A stretch of 64,000 nt of DNA from Gari tellinella (Eukaryota > Mollusca > Bivalvia > Cardiida > Psammobiidae), in contig OV277871.1 in NCBI GenBank assembly GCA_922989275.2, forward strand, positions 64,191,848 through 64,255,847, read 5' to 3'. A program made the translations under genes and the position numbers. Positions 20,364 to 31,852 of this stretch are shown in pieces. Below the pieces are notes generated by a model. It saw only the letters and a program-made list of their open reading frames with translations. It had not been told where the DNA came from and ran no database searches. Numbering within the stretch: the first letter of the stretch is position 1; every line of letters starts with the position of its first letter.

Positions 20364-21917
20364 CTTAAGGGTGTATCAATGTCATAAGCCAAATTTTCAA
20401 AGTATCAAACTTTTATTTCTAACATTGTTTTTTTTTTGAAGAACTGTTTATGATGAATGAAAAAATGAAGAAAAAAATATATGGTGGTGTCCTTTTTTTG
20501 AGCTACAGCGATTTGAAAAAGGTATGTCAAATTTGGACGGTTTTTTTCTTCAAATTTTACACATTCAGATCGAGTACAAGCTTCAGTAAAATTTATTTCA
20601 AAACAAAACAAACATGATAATTTGGGTTTTCATTATTAATTTCATGTCTATGGTGGTATTTTCACATATAGAAACCAAATTTAGACAAAGCAGGCACCAG
20701 GTTTGAACAATATGGATCCTTGAATATCAAAAATATGCTTTGTATAGGGTATGATTTTATTAGATTTTTTATTTTATGAAAAAAATTAAAAAAGTTTGAA
20801 AAATGAAATAGTTCTAGTATTAAACTTTTTTTTATATTCTACCAGATGAATGAATGAATGAATGAATGGTGTTTTACGGCCCATCGACACAAAAAGGTCA
20901 TTTAGAGCCGAATAAATAATTACAATATCAAATTTAAAACAATATCAACTTATAGATTACGTCAATGTCAGCCCCGATCAACGGGAAAGTAAACAAATTA
21001 TGGACAAAACATAATCGACATACAAAAATTTATCTTTAAAAAAATATAATTTAATCAAATTTTATAATATAAATTAATGGCTTTTAAAAATTCAAGTATT
21101 TTAGATATATCTACAAATTCAAACAGTTCCCGCAGAGAATCTGCCTGAAAAAATCTATTACGAATTAAAGTTAAATCAGCACAATCAATAAGAATGTGCT
21201 GAATTGTATAAGGTTCAAAACAAAATAAACATTCTGGTTGAACCTCACGTTTTAATAAATATGAATGTGTAATATAAGAATGACCAATTCTTAATCTAGC
21301 TAAAACTACTTCATCCCGGCGAATCGACCGGCATGAGTTCAAACTTTCACCTAATACAGGTTTAATGGCATGGAGTTTGTTGTGAGTTTCCCCACTCCAA
21401 GACTCCTGCCAATTTCTTAAAATAAATTTATCTACCAGATGAAAGCCCATGCTAAGGCAGTTCAAAATATGAAAAGAAATAGAAAGGTCAGTGTTGAAAA
21501 TTTTGAGTTATTAAAGTAAAAAGAATTATCTCCCCTTACATAATTTACAAAAAAGTACCATATCGATGATATTTAGAACTTTATAAATTTCACATTTGGT
21601 GCCTTTTTTTCTTAAATTAGTTTTTGTATGAAGAAATACTACCATAGATAGGAAATAAATAACACAAAACCAAATTATCATATTTGTTTTCATTTAAAAT
21701 GGATTTTATTGAAGCGGGCTGTTTGAAAAGGACAAAATAAGAGGAAGTGGGTGGGGTAAATTTTACATGGCCATAGAGCCAACTGTTGTTCACCAAAATG
21801 TACACTTTTTCTATTTTTTCATTCATCTTAAATAGCTCTTCAATACAAAACCATCATAGAGTGTTTTCATATACTTTGAAAATTTCCCAAAGTCATGACA
21901 TTGATACACCCTTAAGT
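20364..21917. mobile_element. long-TIR element split by a LINE
   Basis: CTTAAGGGTGTATCAATGTC at 20366 is matched in inverted orientation by GACATTGATACACCCTTAAG ending near 21917. The inverted similarity continues inward (AAATTTTCAAAGTAT, GATGAATGAAAAAATG) for well over 100 bp. No transposase frame. Superfamily unknown. Confidence 0.7.
20846..21470 (-). pseudogene. I-type LINE 3' end with C-terminal ORF2
   Basis: The minus-strand open frame 21465-21055 gives RRDEVVLARLRIGHSYITHS, then CLFCFEPYTIQHILIDC, the Cys/His-containing C-terminus after RNase H in I/Ingi-like LINE ORF2. It is followed by a short 3' UTR and a (GAAT)n tract at 20846-20867, which on the minus strand is the simple-repeat tail typical of such LINEs. 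It is 5' truncated at about 21470 and nested in the long-TIR element. The frame itself is unbroken, so insertion was fairly recent. Confidence 0.75.
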
Positions 21918-22449
21918 CCGAAATCAGTACCGTGTGTGGGAAATGGCGTAGGAATATGCTGTATGTTACCTACTCACGAAAAACAGTTGGAAAACAATGC
22001 TTCCGGTTCTATAATATGGTTTTAAATTTCAATAAAAGAGTCTAGATCATTATAGATCTAGATCTAGTTTTCCACTTTTTAATTCATGTTAGATTTATAA
22101 CCAATGTATAAGATGAACGTTTGGGAGAACTTGTGAAACTAACAGTGCAATACAGTACCTGAGTTCAAGCCATAACAGGTTTGTAAAGTTCTAGTTTCGG
22201 TTTCACCTACATGTATTATGCCATGCTCTGTTTAATTGTTTTGATACTTCTTTACATCCCTTTCGGCTAGCAGGAGCACTTATGAGGCACCAGGGACTGA
22301 ACCCGGCCGGTGAGTTTATCCTGACACCGACGATCGAGTGTTTGCCTAAACGTATCGTTTATAGTTATGGGGGATATATAAACCTTAAAAGATCTACAGT
22401 GTTCGTCGCGGCACCAGGTATCACAGCCTCTGAATCTGTGTACCCTGTT
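21918..22449. other. no gene recognised
   Basis: Mixed sequence ahead of the satellite. A palindromic GATCTAGATCTAG lies at about 22055. Nothing else identifiable. Confidence 0.4.
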
Positions 22450-25400
22450 AACTATATTGATCTAGCTCTACCCTGTTTGGATTGATCTAGCTCTACCCTG
22501 TTGGATTGAGCTGTGTCTACACTTTTGGATTTTTCTGGGTCTTAGCTCTACACTGTTGGATTGATATGGGTCTAACCTCTACACTGTTGAACATGGATTG
22601 ATCTAGCCCTATACTGTTGGATTGATCTAGCTCTACACTGTTGGATTGATCTAGCTCTACACTGTTGGATTGATCTGGGTCTTAGCTCTACACTGTTGGA
22701 TTGATCTAGCCCTATACTATTGGATTGATCTAGCTCTATACTGTTGGATTGATCTAGCTCTACACTGTTGGATTGATCTAGCTCTTCACTGTTGGATTGA
22801 TCTAGCTCTACACTGTTGGATTGATCTAGCTCTACACACACTGAACATTGGATTTCTCTGAGTCTTAGCTCTACACTGTTGGATTGATCTAGCCCTATAC
22901 TGTTGGATTGATCTAGCTCTACACTGTTGGATTGATCTAGCTCTATACTGTTGGATTGATCTAGCTCTACACTGTTGGATTGATCTAGCTCTTCACTGTT
23001 GGATTGATCTAGCTCTACACTGTTGGATTGATCTAGCTCTACGCACACTGAACATTGGATTTCTCTGAGTCTTAACTCTACACTGTTGGATTGATCTAGC
23101 CCTATACTGTTGGATTGATCTAGCTCTACACTGTTAGATTGATCTAGCTCTATACTGTTGGATTGATCTAGCTCTACACTGTTGGATTGATCTAGCCCTA
23201 TACTGTTGGATTGGTCTAGCTCTATACTGTTGGATTGATCTAGCTCTACACTGTTGGATTGATCTAGCTCTTCACTGTTGGATTGATCTAGCTCTACACT
23301 GTTGGATTGATCTAGCTCTACGCACACTGAACATTGGATTTCTCTGAGTCTTAGCTCTACACTGTTGGATTGATCTGGGTCTTAGATTTACACTGTTGGA
23401 TTGATCTGGGTCTTAGCTCTACACTGTTGGATTGATCTGGTTCTTAGCTCTACACTGTTGCATAGATCTGGGTCTTAGCTCTACACTGTTGGATTGATCT
23501 AGCTCTACGCACACTGAACATTGGATTTATCTGAGTCTTAGCTCTACACTGTTGGATTGATCTGAGTCTTAGCTCTACACTGTTGGATTGATCTAGCACT
23601 ACACACACTGAACATCGGATTTATCTGAGGCTTAGCTCTACACTGTTGGATTGATCTGGGTCTTAGCTCTACACTGTTGGATTGATCTAGCTCTACGCAC
23701 ACTGAACATTGGATTAATCTGAGTCTTAGCTCTACACTGTTGGATTGATCTGGGTCTTAGCTCTACACTGTTGGATAGATCTGGGTCTTAGCTCTACACT
23801 GTTGGATTGATCTAGCTCTACGCACACTGAACATTGGATTTATCTGAGTCTTAGCTCTACACTGTTGGATTGATCTGGGTCTTAGCTCTACACTGTTGGA
23901 TTGATCTAGCTCTACGCAAACTGAACATTGGATTTATCTGAGTCTTAGCTCTACACTGTTGGATTGATCTGGGTCTTAGCTCTACACTGTTGGATTGATC
24001 TGTGTCTTAGCTCTACACTGTTGGATTGATCTGTGTCTTAGATTGATCTGGGTCTTAGCTCTACTCTGTTGGATTGATCTGGGTCTTAGCCCTACACTGT
24101 TGGATTGATCTGGGTCTCAGCTCTACACTGTTGGCTTGATCTGGGTCTTAGCTCTACACTGTTTGATTGATCTGGGTCTTAGCTCTACACTGTTGGATTG
24201 ACCTGGGTCTTAGCTCTACACTGTTGGAGATATCTGGATCTTAGCTCTACACTGTTGGATTGATCTGGGTCTTTATTATAGATTCTAAGCTCTACACTGT
24301 TGGATTGATCTAGCTCTTCACTGTTTGATTGATCTAGTTCTTCACTGTTGGATTGATCTGGGTCTTAGCTCTACACTGTTGGATTGATCTAGCCCTATAC
24401 TGTTTGATTGATCTAGCTCTACACTGTTGGATTGATCTAGCTCTACACTGTTGGATTGATCTGGGTCTTAGCTCTACACTGTTGGATTGATCTAGCTCTA
24501 CACTGTTGGATTGATCTAGCTCCACACTGTTGGATTGATCTGGTTCTTAGCTCTACACTGTTGGATTGATCTAGCTCTATACTGTTGGATTGATCTAGCT
24601 CTACACTCTTGGATTTATCTGGGTCTTAGCTCTACACTGTTGGATTGATCTAGCCCTATACTGTTGGATTGATCTAGCCCTATACTGTTGGATTGATATA
24701 GCTCTATACTGTTGGATTGATCTAGCTCTACACTGTTGGATTGATCAAGCTCTACACTGTTGCATTGATCTAGCTCTTCACTGTTGGATTGATCTAGCTC
24801 TACACAGTTGGATTGATCTAGCTCTACGCACACTGAACATTGGATTTCTCTGAGTCTTAGCTCTACACTGTTGGATTGATCTGGGTCTTAGCTCTACACT
24901 GTTTGATTGATCTGGGTCTTAGCTCTACACTATTGGATTGATCTGGGTCTTTGCTCTACATTGTTTGATAGATCTGGGTCTTAGCTCTACACTGTTTGAT
25001 TGATCTAGCTCTAAGCACACTGAACATTGGATTTATCTGAGTCTTAGCTCTACACTGTTGGATTGATCTTAGTCTTAGCTCTACACTGTTGCATTGATCT
25101 AGCTCTAAGCACACTGAACATTGGATTTATCTGAGTCTTAGCTCTACACTGTTGGATTGATCTGAGTCTTAGCTCTACACTGTTGCATTGATCTAGCTCT
25201 ACGCACACTGAACATTGGATTTATCTGAGTCTTAGTTTTACACTGTTGGATTGATCTGGGTCTTAGCTCTACACTGTTGGATTGATCTGGGTCTTAGATC
25301 TACACTGTTGGATTGATCTGAGTCCTAGCTCTACACTGTTGGATTGATCTGGGTCTTAGCTCTACACTGTTGGATTGATCTGGGTATTAGCTCTACACTG

Positions 25401-26995
25401 TTGGATTGATCTAGATCTATGCACACTGAACATTGGATTTATCTGAGTCTTAGCTCTACACTGTTGCATTGATCTGGGTCTTAGCTCTACACTGTTGGAT
25501 TGATCTGGGTCTTCGCTCTACACTGTTGGATTGATCTGAGTCTTAGCTCTACACTGTTGGATTGATCTGGGTCTTAGCTCTTCACTGTTGGCTTAATCTG
25601 GGTCCTAGCTCTACACTGTTGGATTGATCTAGCTCTTCACTGTTGGCTTAATCTGGGTCTTAGCTCTGCATTGTTGGATTGATCTAGCTCCACACTGTTG
25701 GATTGATCTTGGTCTTAGCTCTACGTTGTTGGATAGATCTGGGTCTAAGCTCGACACTGTTTGATTGATCTAGCTCTTCACTGTTGGCTTAATCTGGGTC
25801 CTAGCTCTACATTGTTGAATTGATCTAGCTCTACACTGTTAGATTGATCTAGCTTTTCACTGTTGGCTTAATCTGGGTACTAGCTCTACATTGTTGAATT
25901 GATCTAGCTTTACACTGTTGGATTGATCTAGCTCTTCACAGTTGGCTTAATCTGGGTCTTTGCTCTGCATTGTTGAATTGATCTAGCTCCACACTGTTGG
26001 ATTGATCTGGGTCTTAGCTCTACATTGTTGGATTGATCTGGGTCTTAGCTCTAAACTGTAGGATTGATTTGGGTCTTAGCTCTAAACTGTAGGATTGATC
26101 TGGGTCCTAGCTCTACACTGTTGGATTTATCTGGGTCTTAGCTCTACACTGTTTGATTGATCTGGGTCTTAGCTCTACACTGTTGGATTGATCTGGGTCT
26201 TAGCTCTACACTGTTGGATTGATCTGGGTCTTAGCTCTACACTATTGGATTGATCTGGGTCCTAACTCTATACTGTTGGATTTATTAAGCTCTACACTGT
26301 TGGATTGATCTGGATCTGAGCTCTACACTGTTGGATTGATCTGGGTCTTAGCTCTACACTGTTGGATTGATCTAGCTCTACGCACACTGTTTGATTTATC
26401 TGAGTCTTAGCTCTACGTTGTTGGATAGATCTGGGTCTAAGCTCCACACTGTTAGATTGATCTAGCTCTTCACTGTTGGCTTAATCTGGGTCCTAGCTCT
26501 ACATTGTTGAATTGATCTAGCTCCACACTGTTGGATTGATCTAGCTCTTCACTGTTGGCTTAATCTGGGTCCTAGCTCTACATTGTTGAATTGATCTAGC
26601 TCTACACTGTTGGATTGATCTAGCTCTTCACTGTTGGCTTAATCTGGGTCTTAGCTGTGCATTGTTGGATTGATCTAGCTCCACACTGTTGGGTTGATCT
26701 GGGTCTTAGCTCTACATTGTTGGATTGATCTGGGTCTTAGCTCTAAACTGTAGGATTGATTTGGGTCTGAGCTCTAAACTGTAGGATTGATCTGGGTCCT
26801 AGCTCTACACTGTTGGATTTATCTGGGTCTTAGCTCTACACTGTTGGATTGATCTGGGTCTTAGCTCTACACTGTTGGATTGATCTGGGTCTTAACTCTA
26901 TACTGTTTGATTTATTAAGCTCTACACTGTTGGATTGATCTGGATCTTAGCTCTACACTGTTGGATTGATCTGGGTCTTTATATAGATTCTAGCT
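22450..26995. repeat. 4.5-kb minisatellite, 24 and 31 bp units
   Basis: Head-to-tail copies of a 24-bp unit (CTCTACACTG TTGGATTGAT CTAG) mixed with a 31-bp unit that adds GGGTCTTAG. A spacer with ACACTGAACATTGGATT recurs every few units, giving higher-order blocks at about 22450-25440. The right part (25550-26990) uses CACTGTTGGCTTAATCTGGG variants. Because 24 is divisible by three, the minus strand reads VELDQSNS over and over (up to 251 codons). I treat that as a by-product. Confidence 0.95.
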
Positions 26996-27006
26996 CTGCA
27001 CAGATT

Positions 27007-27328
27007 GTAGCTTAAAGCAGGCTCAAAGTAATGCAGATTGCTAGAATACAGAAAATATTTTTAAAGATACATATTTATATGACTGTATTAGGTGGACCTG
27101 TTTTCTTCAGTGGCTGACTGCATTAGATGTGTTAAAAGGTGCTTCTATGGAGTAAAGACTTAACCCTTTACCCCATATCCTGACATTCTGCTTTACTTTC
27201 AGCCTGCCTTAAGGGACCACAGGTCTGCTAGAATTGAGAAAATATTCCTTCTGATACATATTCATGACTGTATAGATAGGAATTATTTTCAATTTTCTTC
27301 CTAAAAGGCGCTTCTATGGAGTGAAGGG
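27007..27328. mobile_element. two adjoining TTAA-1 MITEs
   Basis: A half copy at 27007-27159 (core piece plus right arm) meets a second copy, 27164-27328, at a shared TTAA (27160-27163). The second has only one side of the hairpin (ATTCTGCTTTACTTTCAGCC). Confidence 0.7.
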
Positions 27329-27332
27329 TTAA

Positions 27333-27575
27333 CCCTTTGAACCCTAGTCCCGCATATTGGCGTTGTTTTCAAACAGTGTACATGTGAAAAGTACACTTGT
27401 CCTGTGCAAACAGTGAAGACCCAGATCAGAGGGCTCCGAAAGGAGACCTCTGATCAGGGTCTTCACTGTTTGTCATGATTCAAAACATTGACAAAAACAA
27501 CCCTTAAAAGTCAGAAATGGACCAGACTAAAATGGAAACTGGAATTTTCCATTTAAAGTTTCAGGGAGGAAAGAG
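27333..27575. mobile_element. TTAA-2 palindromic MITE
   Basis: TTAA/CCCTTTGAACCCTAGTCCCG to TTTCAGGGAGGAAAGAG/TTAA. Hairpin CAAACAGTGAAGACCCAGAT..GGGCTCCGAAAGGAG. The left TTAA (27329-27332) is shared with the neighbouring TTAA-1 copy. Confidence 0.8.
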
Positions 27576-27586
27576 TTAAAGCAGAT

Positions 27587-27640
27587 AATAGAGAGGTTTC
27601 CATTTCTTACGCGTACGGGTACGGGAACTTGTGGCTCGCT
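27587..27640. repeat. fragment of a GAGAGGTTTC inverted-end element
   Basis: AGAGAGGTTTCCATTTCTTA..CGTACGGGTACGGGAAC matches, inverted, the element at 33270-33390. Confidence 0.5.
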
Positions 27641-28174
27641 TTTTTTGCAGAAAACCATCGTGACGTAATCAAGGTATGCGCACCTACCTTTTGATTCACA
27701 CGTTGACAACTGGTAGAATGCACTCCACACGTTTTAGTAAAACTTTATCATCATTTTATTCCTATTATTCATTCCTGATGAAGACCCGTTGAAGGTCGAA
27801 ACGTTGAATGTGAATAAAAAACGGTTAACACCATATTGCCTCGGTTGTGAGTGTACTACTGTACTTGCCTCTCCTTCCAATTCCTATTATTTATATAGCT
27901 CATGTAAATCTTATTTAATAGAATGTTGGTACAAACCCCTATCTTCATTTTGTATGTATTTATTTATTTAAAAGATTTAAGTTTAAAGAGTTAAATATCG
28001 AATTAGGTAACACGGTTACATGTTGTAATCCCACAGCCAAAAAAGTCGCTTGAAACGACTGACAAAACTTGATATGAGCCTTTCAAATGATACATAATCC
28101 TTACCTGAGTACTAAAACGATAAAAAACATGTGCACATATGTGTGCTCAAGGTGCGTGCAAGGTGCATGCGTCT
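27641..28174. other. no gene; hammerhead-like motif
   Basis: CTGATGA at 27775-27781 and CGAAAC at 27797-27802 are separated by a GACC/GGTC stem, recalling the hammerhead ribozyme core. There is one extra A after CTGATGA. This arrangement is common at ends of Penelope-like and related retroelements. Nothing else recognised here. Confidence 0.3.
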
Positions 28175-28726
28175 GTCTTTATCTGCCTTTGTCTGTATGT
28201 CCATATCTCTTTCTCTCTCTCTATCTCTCTCGTTCTCTCCGTGTCTCTGTCCGTATGACTGTCTGTCTCCGATTGCGCATGTCTATGGTTCTGCCTATCT
28301 GTCTGATCCGTTATTTCGTCTCTCTCTCTCTCTCTTTATCTCTCTATCTCTCCTTCTCTCTGTCTCCTATCTCTCCCTCTCTCTGTCTGTGTTTCTGTCT
28401 CTGTGTGTGTCTCTCTGTTTCCTTCTCTTTCTCTATGTCCCTGTATGTCTATTACTCTCTCTCTCTCTCTCTCTATATATTTGTTTTACTCCTCTATTTC
28501 GCTACATCTCTATCTCTCTCCCTCCCTCTATCTGTCTGTCTCTGTCACTCTGTCTCTTTGTGTGTCTCTCTCTATGTCTCATTTTCTCTCTGTGTCTCTC
28601 TTGCTGTGTATGTTTGTCTCTGTATCTCTGCAACCCTCTCTCTTTCTTTCTCTCTTTTTTTTCTCTCTCTCACTCTCTCTCCACCCCCTCACTCTCTCTG
28701 TCTCTCTCTATTTCTCTCTGTCTTTA

Positions 28727-28763
<37 letters not shown>

Positions 28764-28794
28764 CTCTCTCTCTCCCTCCCTCCCTCCCTCCCTC

Positions 28795-28826
<32 letters not shown>
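28175..28826. repeat. TC-rich microsatellite tract
   Basis: Irregular (TC)n, TCTG and TCCC runs over 650 bp. Open frames here (Ser/Leu-rich in one, Cys/Ser-rich in others) result from the absence of stops in pyrimidine tracts. Confidence 0.95.
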
Positions 28827-28909
28827 GATCTAAGACAATAAACATGATCATGTTTCTCTAATTTGAGAATAGATCTTTTTCTATATCGAATCTATATAGA
28901 TATACTAAA

Positions 28910-29041
28910 ATGGCATCATCCCGTAAAACAAATGTTCGTTTCAACAAAACGCTTGATGTCGAGCTGTTGAGAGAGATGTTAGCACAAAACCCCTTCCAGA
29001 ACAAAAAAAAGCTGGAAAAGTATCGCCGACGCATGAAGTGA
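28910..29041 (+). pseudogene. 43-codon Myb/SANT-like N-terminal fragment
   Basis: ATG at 28910 opens a frame ending in TGA at 29039-29041. It reads MASSRKTNVRFNKTLDVELL then REMLAQNPFQ. The pattern ELLRExxAxNPF is typical of the first helix of Myb/SANT-like DNA-binding domains found in Harbinger partner proteins and their relatives. The usual following Trp is replaced by Leu, and the frame stops just before a TA-1 MITE. Probably a truncated transposon-associated or cellular gene fragment. Confidence 0.4.
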
Positions 29042-29065
29042 TGCAGACATGCCAATCGATGGATG

Positions 29066-29271
29066 ACGAAACGCAAACACAATACACTAAAACGCAGAAA
29101 ATTACGTTTTTTAATTTATCTCAATTTATTTTCATCTGAGATACAAAATATTGGAACCGTATTCAGATGTCGGGTTACCCGGCGTCTGATATGGCTCCAA
29201 ACTGTTTTGCAGGGGAAATACTAGTTTTAGCGTAAACACGTTTATTTTGAAAGAATGACATTTCTCCACTG
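29066..29271. mobile_element. TA-1 MITE, left end missing
   Basis: ACGAAACGCAAAC, one side of the core (GTCGGGTTACCCGGCGTCTG) and right end GACATTTCTCCACTG. Confidence 0.65.
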
Positions 29272-29294
29272 CAGGCTACATCAAGGATTAACAT

Positions 29295-29520
29295 TGTTGT
29301 ATTATCATAGTTCCTATTTAATGAAATAGACTATAGCCTAGCTAGCCAGTGCGCAGGCTCAGTTTATATAGGTCAGAGTTCGGTCTGCTGTACCATTCAT
29401 ATACATCACTTAGCTTGTAGAAATAGATTGATCAACAGCACATTTGTGTCTTTCTCATTTGAGATCCTTTATCGTTATATAGTAATACATTAGTGTTATT
29501 AAGACAACGAAAATAATACA
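29295..29520 (+). repeat. 5' LTR (226 bp)
   Basis: Begins TGTTGTATTATC and ends AATAATACA (TG..CA). By eye it is identical to the 3' LTR. TTTATATAGG at about 29361 could serve as a TATA box. Confidence 0.95.
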
Positions 29521-29533
29521 TGGTGTCAGAAGA
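29521..29533 (+). promoter_or_regulatory. primer-binding site
   Basis: TGGTGTCAGAAGA starts immediately after the LTR. The TGG matches a tRNA 3' CCA, and the sequence resembles the tRNA-Leu site used by Mag-lineage elements. Confidence 0.7.
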
Positions 29534-29578
29534 AACTATTTATTAACAATTGGAACGCTCACTACCCTTATTTTACAT

Positions 29579-31852
29579 TTGGATATTAAATACTTGGACA
29601 GTGAATTAATCACAATGGAAATGTGTGGTGTGTCAATTCCATCTATGGACTGGGAAAGTTCAAATTTACCAGAAGCATGGGACAAATTTATAAGACATGC
29701 CAAACTAGTGTTCTCTGGTCCTCTAAAGAGCAAATCAGAGGCAGAGAAAGTGTCTTACCTGCTCCTCTGGATAGGGGACAAAGGCAGAGACGTCCAACAC
29801 ACATGGACAATTGGCGAAGAGGACGCAAAGTTGTTGGAGACGTATTACACTAAGTTTAAACAATACGTCCAACCAAAGCTGAACCCAATTTTCGCAAGGT
29901 TTAAATTCAATAATATCACGCAAGGGACATACGCCATTGAGTCATTTGTGACAAAATTGAAAATTGCAGCACAAGACTGTCAATTTAAAGACCAAGACGA
30001 CATGATCCGTGATAGGATTGTATTTGGAGCGTCGTCAGCTCGGTTACGCGAGAAGTTAATTAACATTGGTGAAAAGCTGACATTAGACACTGCCATTGAA
30101 AACGCACAGGCATTCGAATATTCTCGGGAACAACTCAGGACTATGTCGGGGACAGGCGACGGGGCGCAGGCCAGTGGACACTCAACCGTTGATGATGTAA
30201 AGCACCAACGTCGACGTCAACCAAGCTGGAAGCAGAAACAGGGACAACAACAACAACCACATGCGACAAAATGTCCAAACTGTGGAACTTTACACAAAAA
30301 GGACAAAAAACTGTGTCCTGCTTATGAGAAGCAGTGTTATAATTGTAAGAAATATAACCATTTCAAATCTATGTGTAAATCGAAAAGGACAGTGAATGAC
30401 ATTAACAGAAGTGACCGAGATTTTGAAGCAGAGGACATGTTGGAAGAGCATTTTCTGGACACGGTAAGCACTTTTTCTCATTCACCAGACCGTGCATTCG
30501 TTTCCTTGAAAATTGGTCCAAATCAAGTCCCGGTCAAATTCAAAATTGATTCTGGGAGTGCTGTTAACACTCTTTCTGAAAAATTGTTCAAATCAATGTC
30601 CTTACAAAAGCCCCTAGAGCCCCATGATTGTAGACTCACGTCTTATACAGGCAACGCCATTAAGGTTAAGGGCAAAATCAGCATGGCTTGCAAATTCAAA
30701 AATCGGACAATTAACGCTCCGTTCTATGTAGTTGAAAGTTCTTCACCCTGTCTGATAGGATTACAGTCATCCTTAGACTTAGAACTGATCAGACTGACAT
30801 ACTCGGTAGACTCAGAGTTGTCAAACAAAACACCCAAGGGTAGCACATGCGAGCTGAACAAATCGGTAGTCATGAAAGAATATGGAGCTTTGTTCAAAGG
30901 AATAGGTGTCATTCCCGGCTCATGTCACTTGCATTTGAAAGAAAATGCGGTTCCGGTAGTCAACCCGCCGCGTCGAGTGCCGGAAGCTCTACAGTCCAGG
31001 TTAAAGTCCGAACTTGACCGAATGGAGCGCGACAAGATCATTGAAAAAGTCACAGAACCCACCGATTGGGTGAATTCGATTGTCGTGGTCGAAAAACCTA
31101 AGACAGGTAAGCTACGCGTTTGTCTTGACCCCAAGGCCCTGAATGAGGCTATAAGGCGACCGCACTATCCGTCACCTACGCTTGACGACGTCACGTCAAA
31201 ACTCTCGGGTGCGACGCGATTTAGCATACTCGATATCACGCATGCATATTGGAGTGTGAAACTGGATGACGAGTCGTCAAACTTGACATGCTTTGGGACG
31301 CCAATGGGACGGTATAAATATCTCCGGTTACCCATTGGCATTTCTGCCAGTGGCGATATTTTTCAGCATAAGGTTAATGGAATCTTTGAAGGACTGCCAG
31401 GCATACACGCGATAGTCGATGACATCCTCATACACGGTCGCACGACGGAGGAACACGACAGAAACTTGAAAAATGCACTAGACCGTGCTTGCGCAAAAGG
31501 GATTAGGTTCAATCCTGATAAATGCGTAATCGGGGTGCCGGAAGTGCCGTTTTTTGGGCACATTATAAGCAACACAGGCTTGAAACCAGACCCAAGTAAA
31601 ATTGAGGCTATTGTCAAGTTAGAAGCCCCAGATTCGCGCGCAAAACTGGAAACTTTCCTAGGTATGGTGAATTATCTAGCGAAATTTGCCCCAAATCTGT
31701 CCGAGGTCACAGGGCCTCTTCGCGCACTTCTAAAGAAAGAAACCGAATTTCTGTGGGACGAGCCTCAGAAAAAGGCATTTAACGAGGTCAAAAATGTCAT
31801 CTGGTCAAAACCCGTATTTAGTATTTCTAGAGTACAGAAATACGCCACTTGA
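29579..31852 (+). CDS. fused Gag-Pol, truncated by an internal deletion
   Basis: 757 codons in one frame. Residues 1 to about 225 are capsid-like gag. Two zinc knuckles follow, near residue 232 (C-x2-C-x3-H-x6-C) and residue 252 (CYNCKKYNHFKSMC, C-x2-C-x4-H-x4-C). The aspartic protease active site KIDSGSAVNTL is near residue 323. Reverse transcriptase spans about 460-650, with FGTPMGRYKYLRLPIGIS and the catalytic IVDDILIHG near 613. Gag and Pol are in the same frame, without a frameshift. After FLWDEPQKKAF, the connection/RNase H start, the frame crosses a deletion at about 31795-31805 and ends in non-native residues. An alternative start is ATG 29614. Confidence 0.9.
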   Translation: MDIKYLDSELITMEMCGVSIPSMDWESSNLPEAWDKFIRHAKLVFSGPLKSKSEAEKVSYLLLWIGDKGRDVQHTWTIGEEDAKLLETYYTKFKQYVQPKLNPIFARFKFNNITQGTYAIESFVTKLKIAAQDCQFKDQDDMIRDRIVFGASSARLREKLINIGEKLTLDTAIENAQAFEYSREQLRTMSGTGDGAQASGHSTVDDVKHQRRRQPSWKQKQGQQQQPHATKCPNCGTLHKKDKKLCPAYEKQCYNCKKYNHFKSMCKSKRTVNDINRSDRDFEAEDMLEEHFLDTVSTFSHSPDRAFVSLKIGPNQVPVKFKIDSGSAVNTLSEKLFKSMSLQKPLEPHDCRLTSYTGNAIKVKGKISMACKFKNRTINAPFYVVESSSPCLIGLQSSLDLELIRLTYSVDSELSNKTPKGSTCELNKSVVMKEYGALFKGIGVIPGSCHLHLKENAVPVVNPPRRVPEALQSRLKSELDRMERDKIIEKVTEPTDWVNSIVVVEKPKTGKLRVCLDPKALNEAIRRPHYPSPTLDDVTSKLSGATRFSILDITHAYWSVKLDDESSNLTCFGTPMGRYKYLRLPIGISASGDIFQHKVNGIFEGLPGIHAIVDDILIHGRTTEEHDRNLKNALDRACAKGIRFNPDKCVIGVPEVPFFGHIISNTGLKPDPSKIEAIVKLEAPDSRAKLETFLGMVNYLAKFAPNLSEVTGPLRALLKKETEFLWDEPQKKAFNEVKNVIWSKPVFSISRVQKYAT

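Noticed and set aside
22572..23327. 251-codon minus-strand frame of VELDQSNS repeats
   Set aside because: It follows from a 24-bp tandem unit without stops. No start context, signal or non-repetitive part suggests a real protein.
22450..26995. CRISPR-like array
   Set aside because: The units are contiguous without unique spacers and the sequence is clearly eukaryotic satellite DNA.
28087..28861. Three overlapping Ser/Leu/Cys-rich frames of 152-248 codons
   Set aside because: They lie wholly in a TC-rich simple repeat, where several frames stay open by composition.
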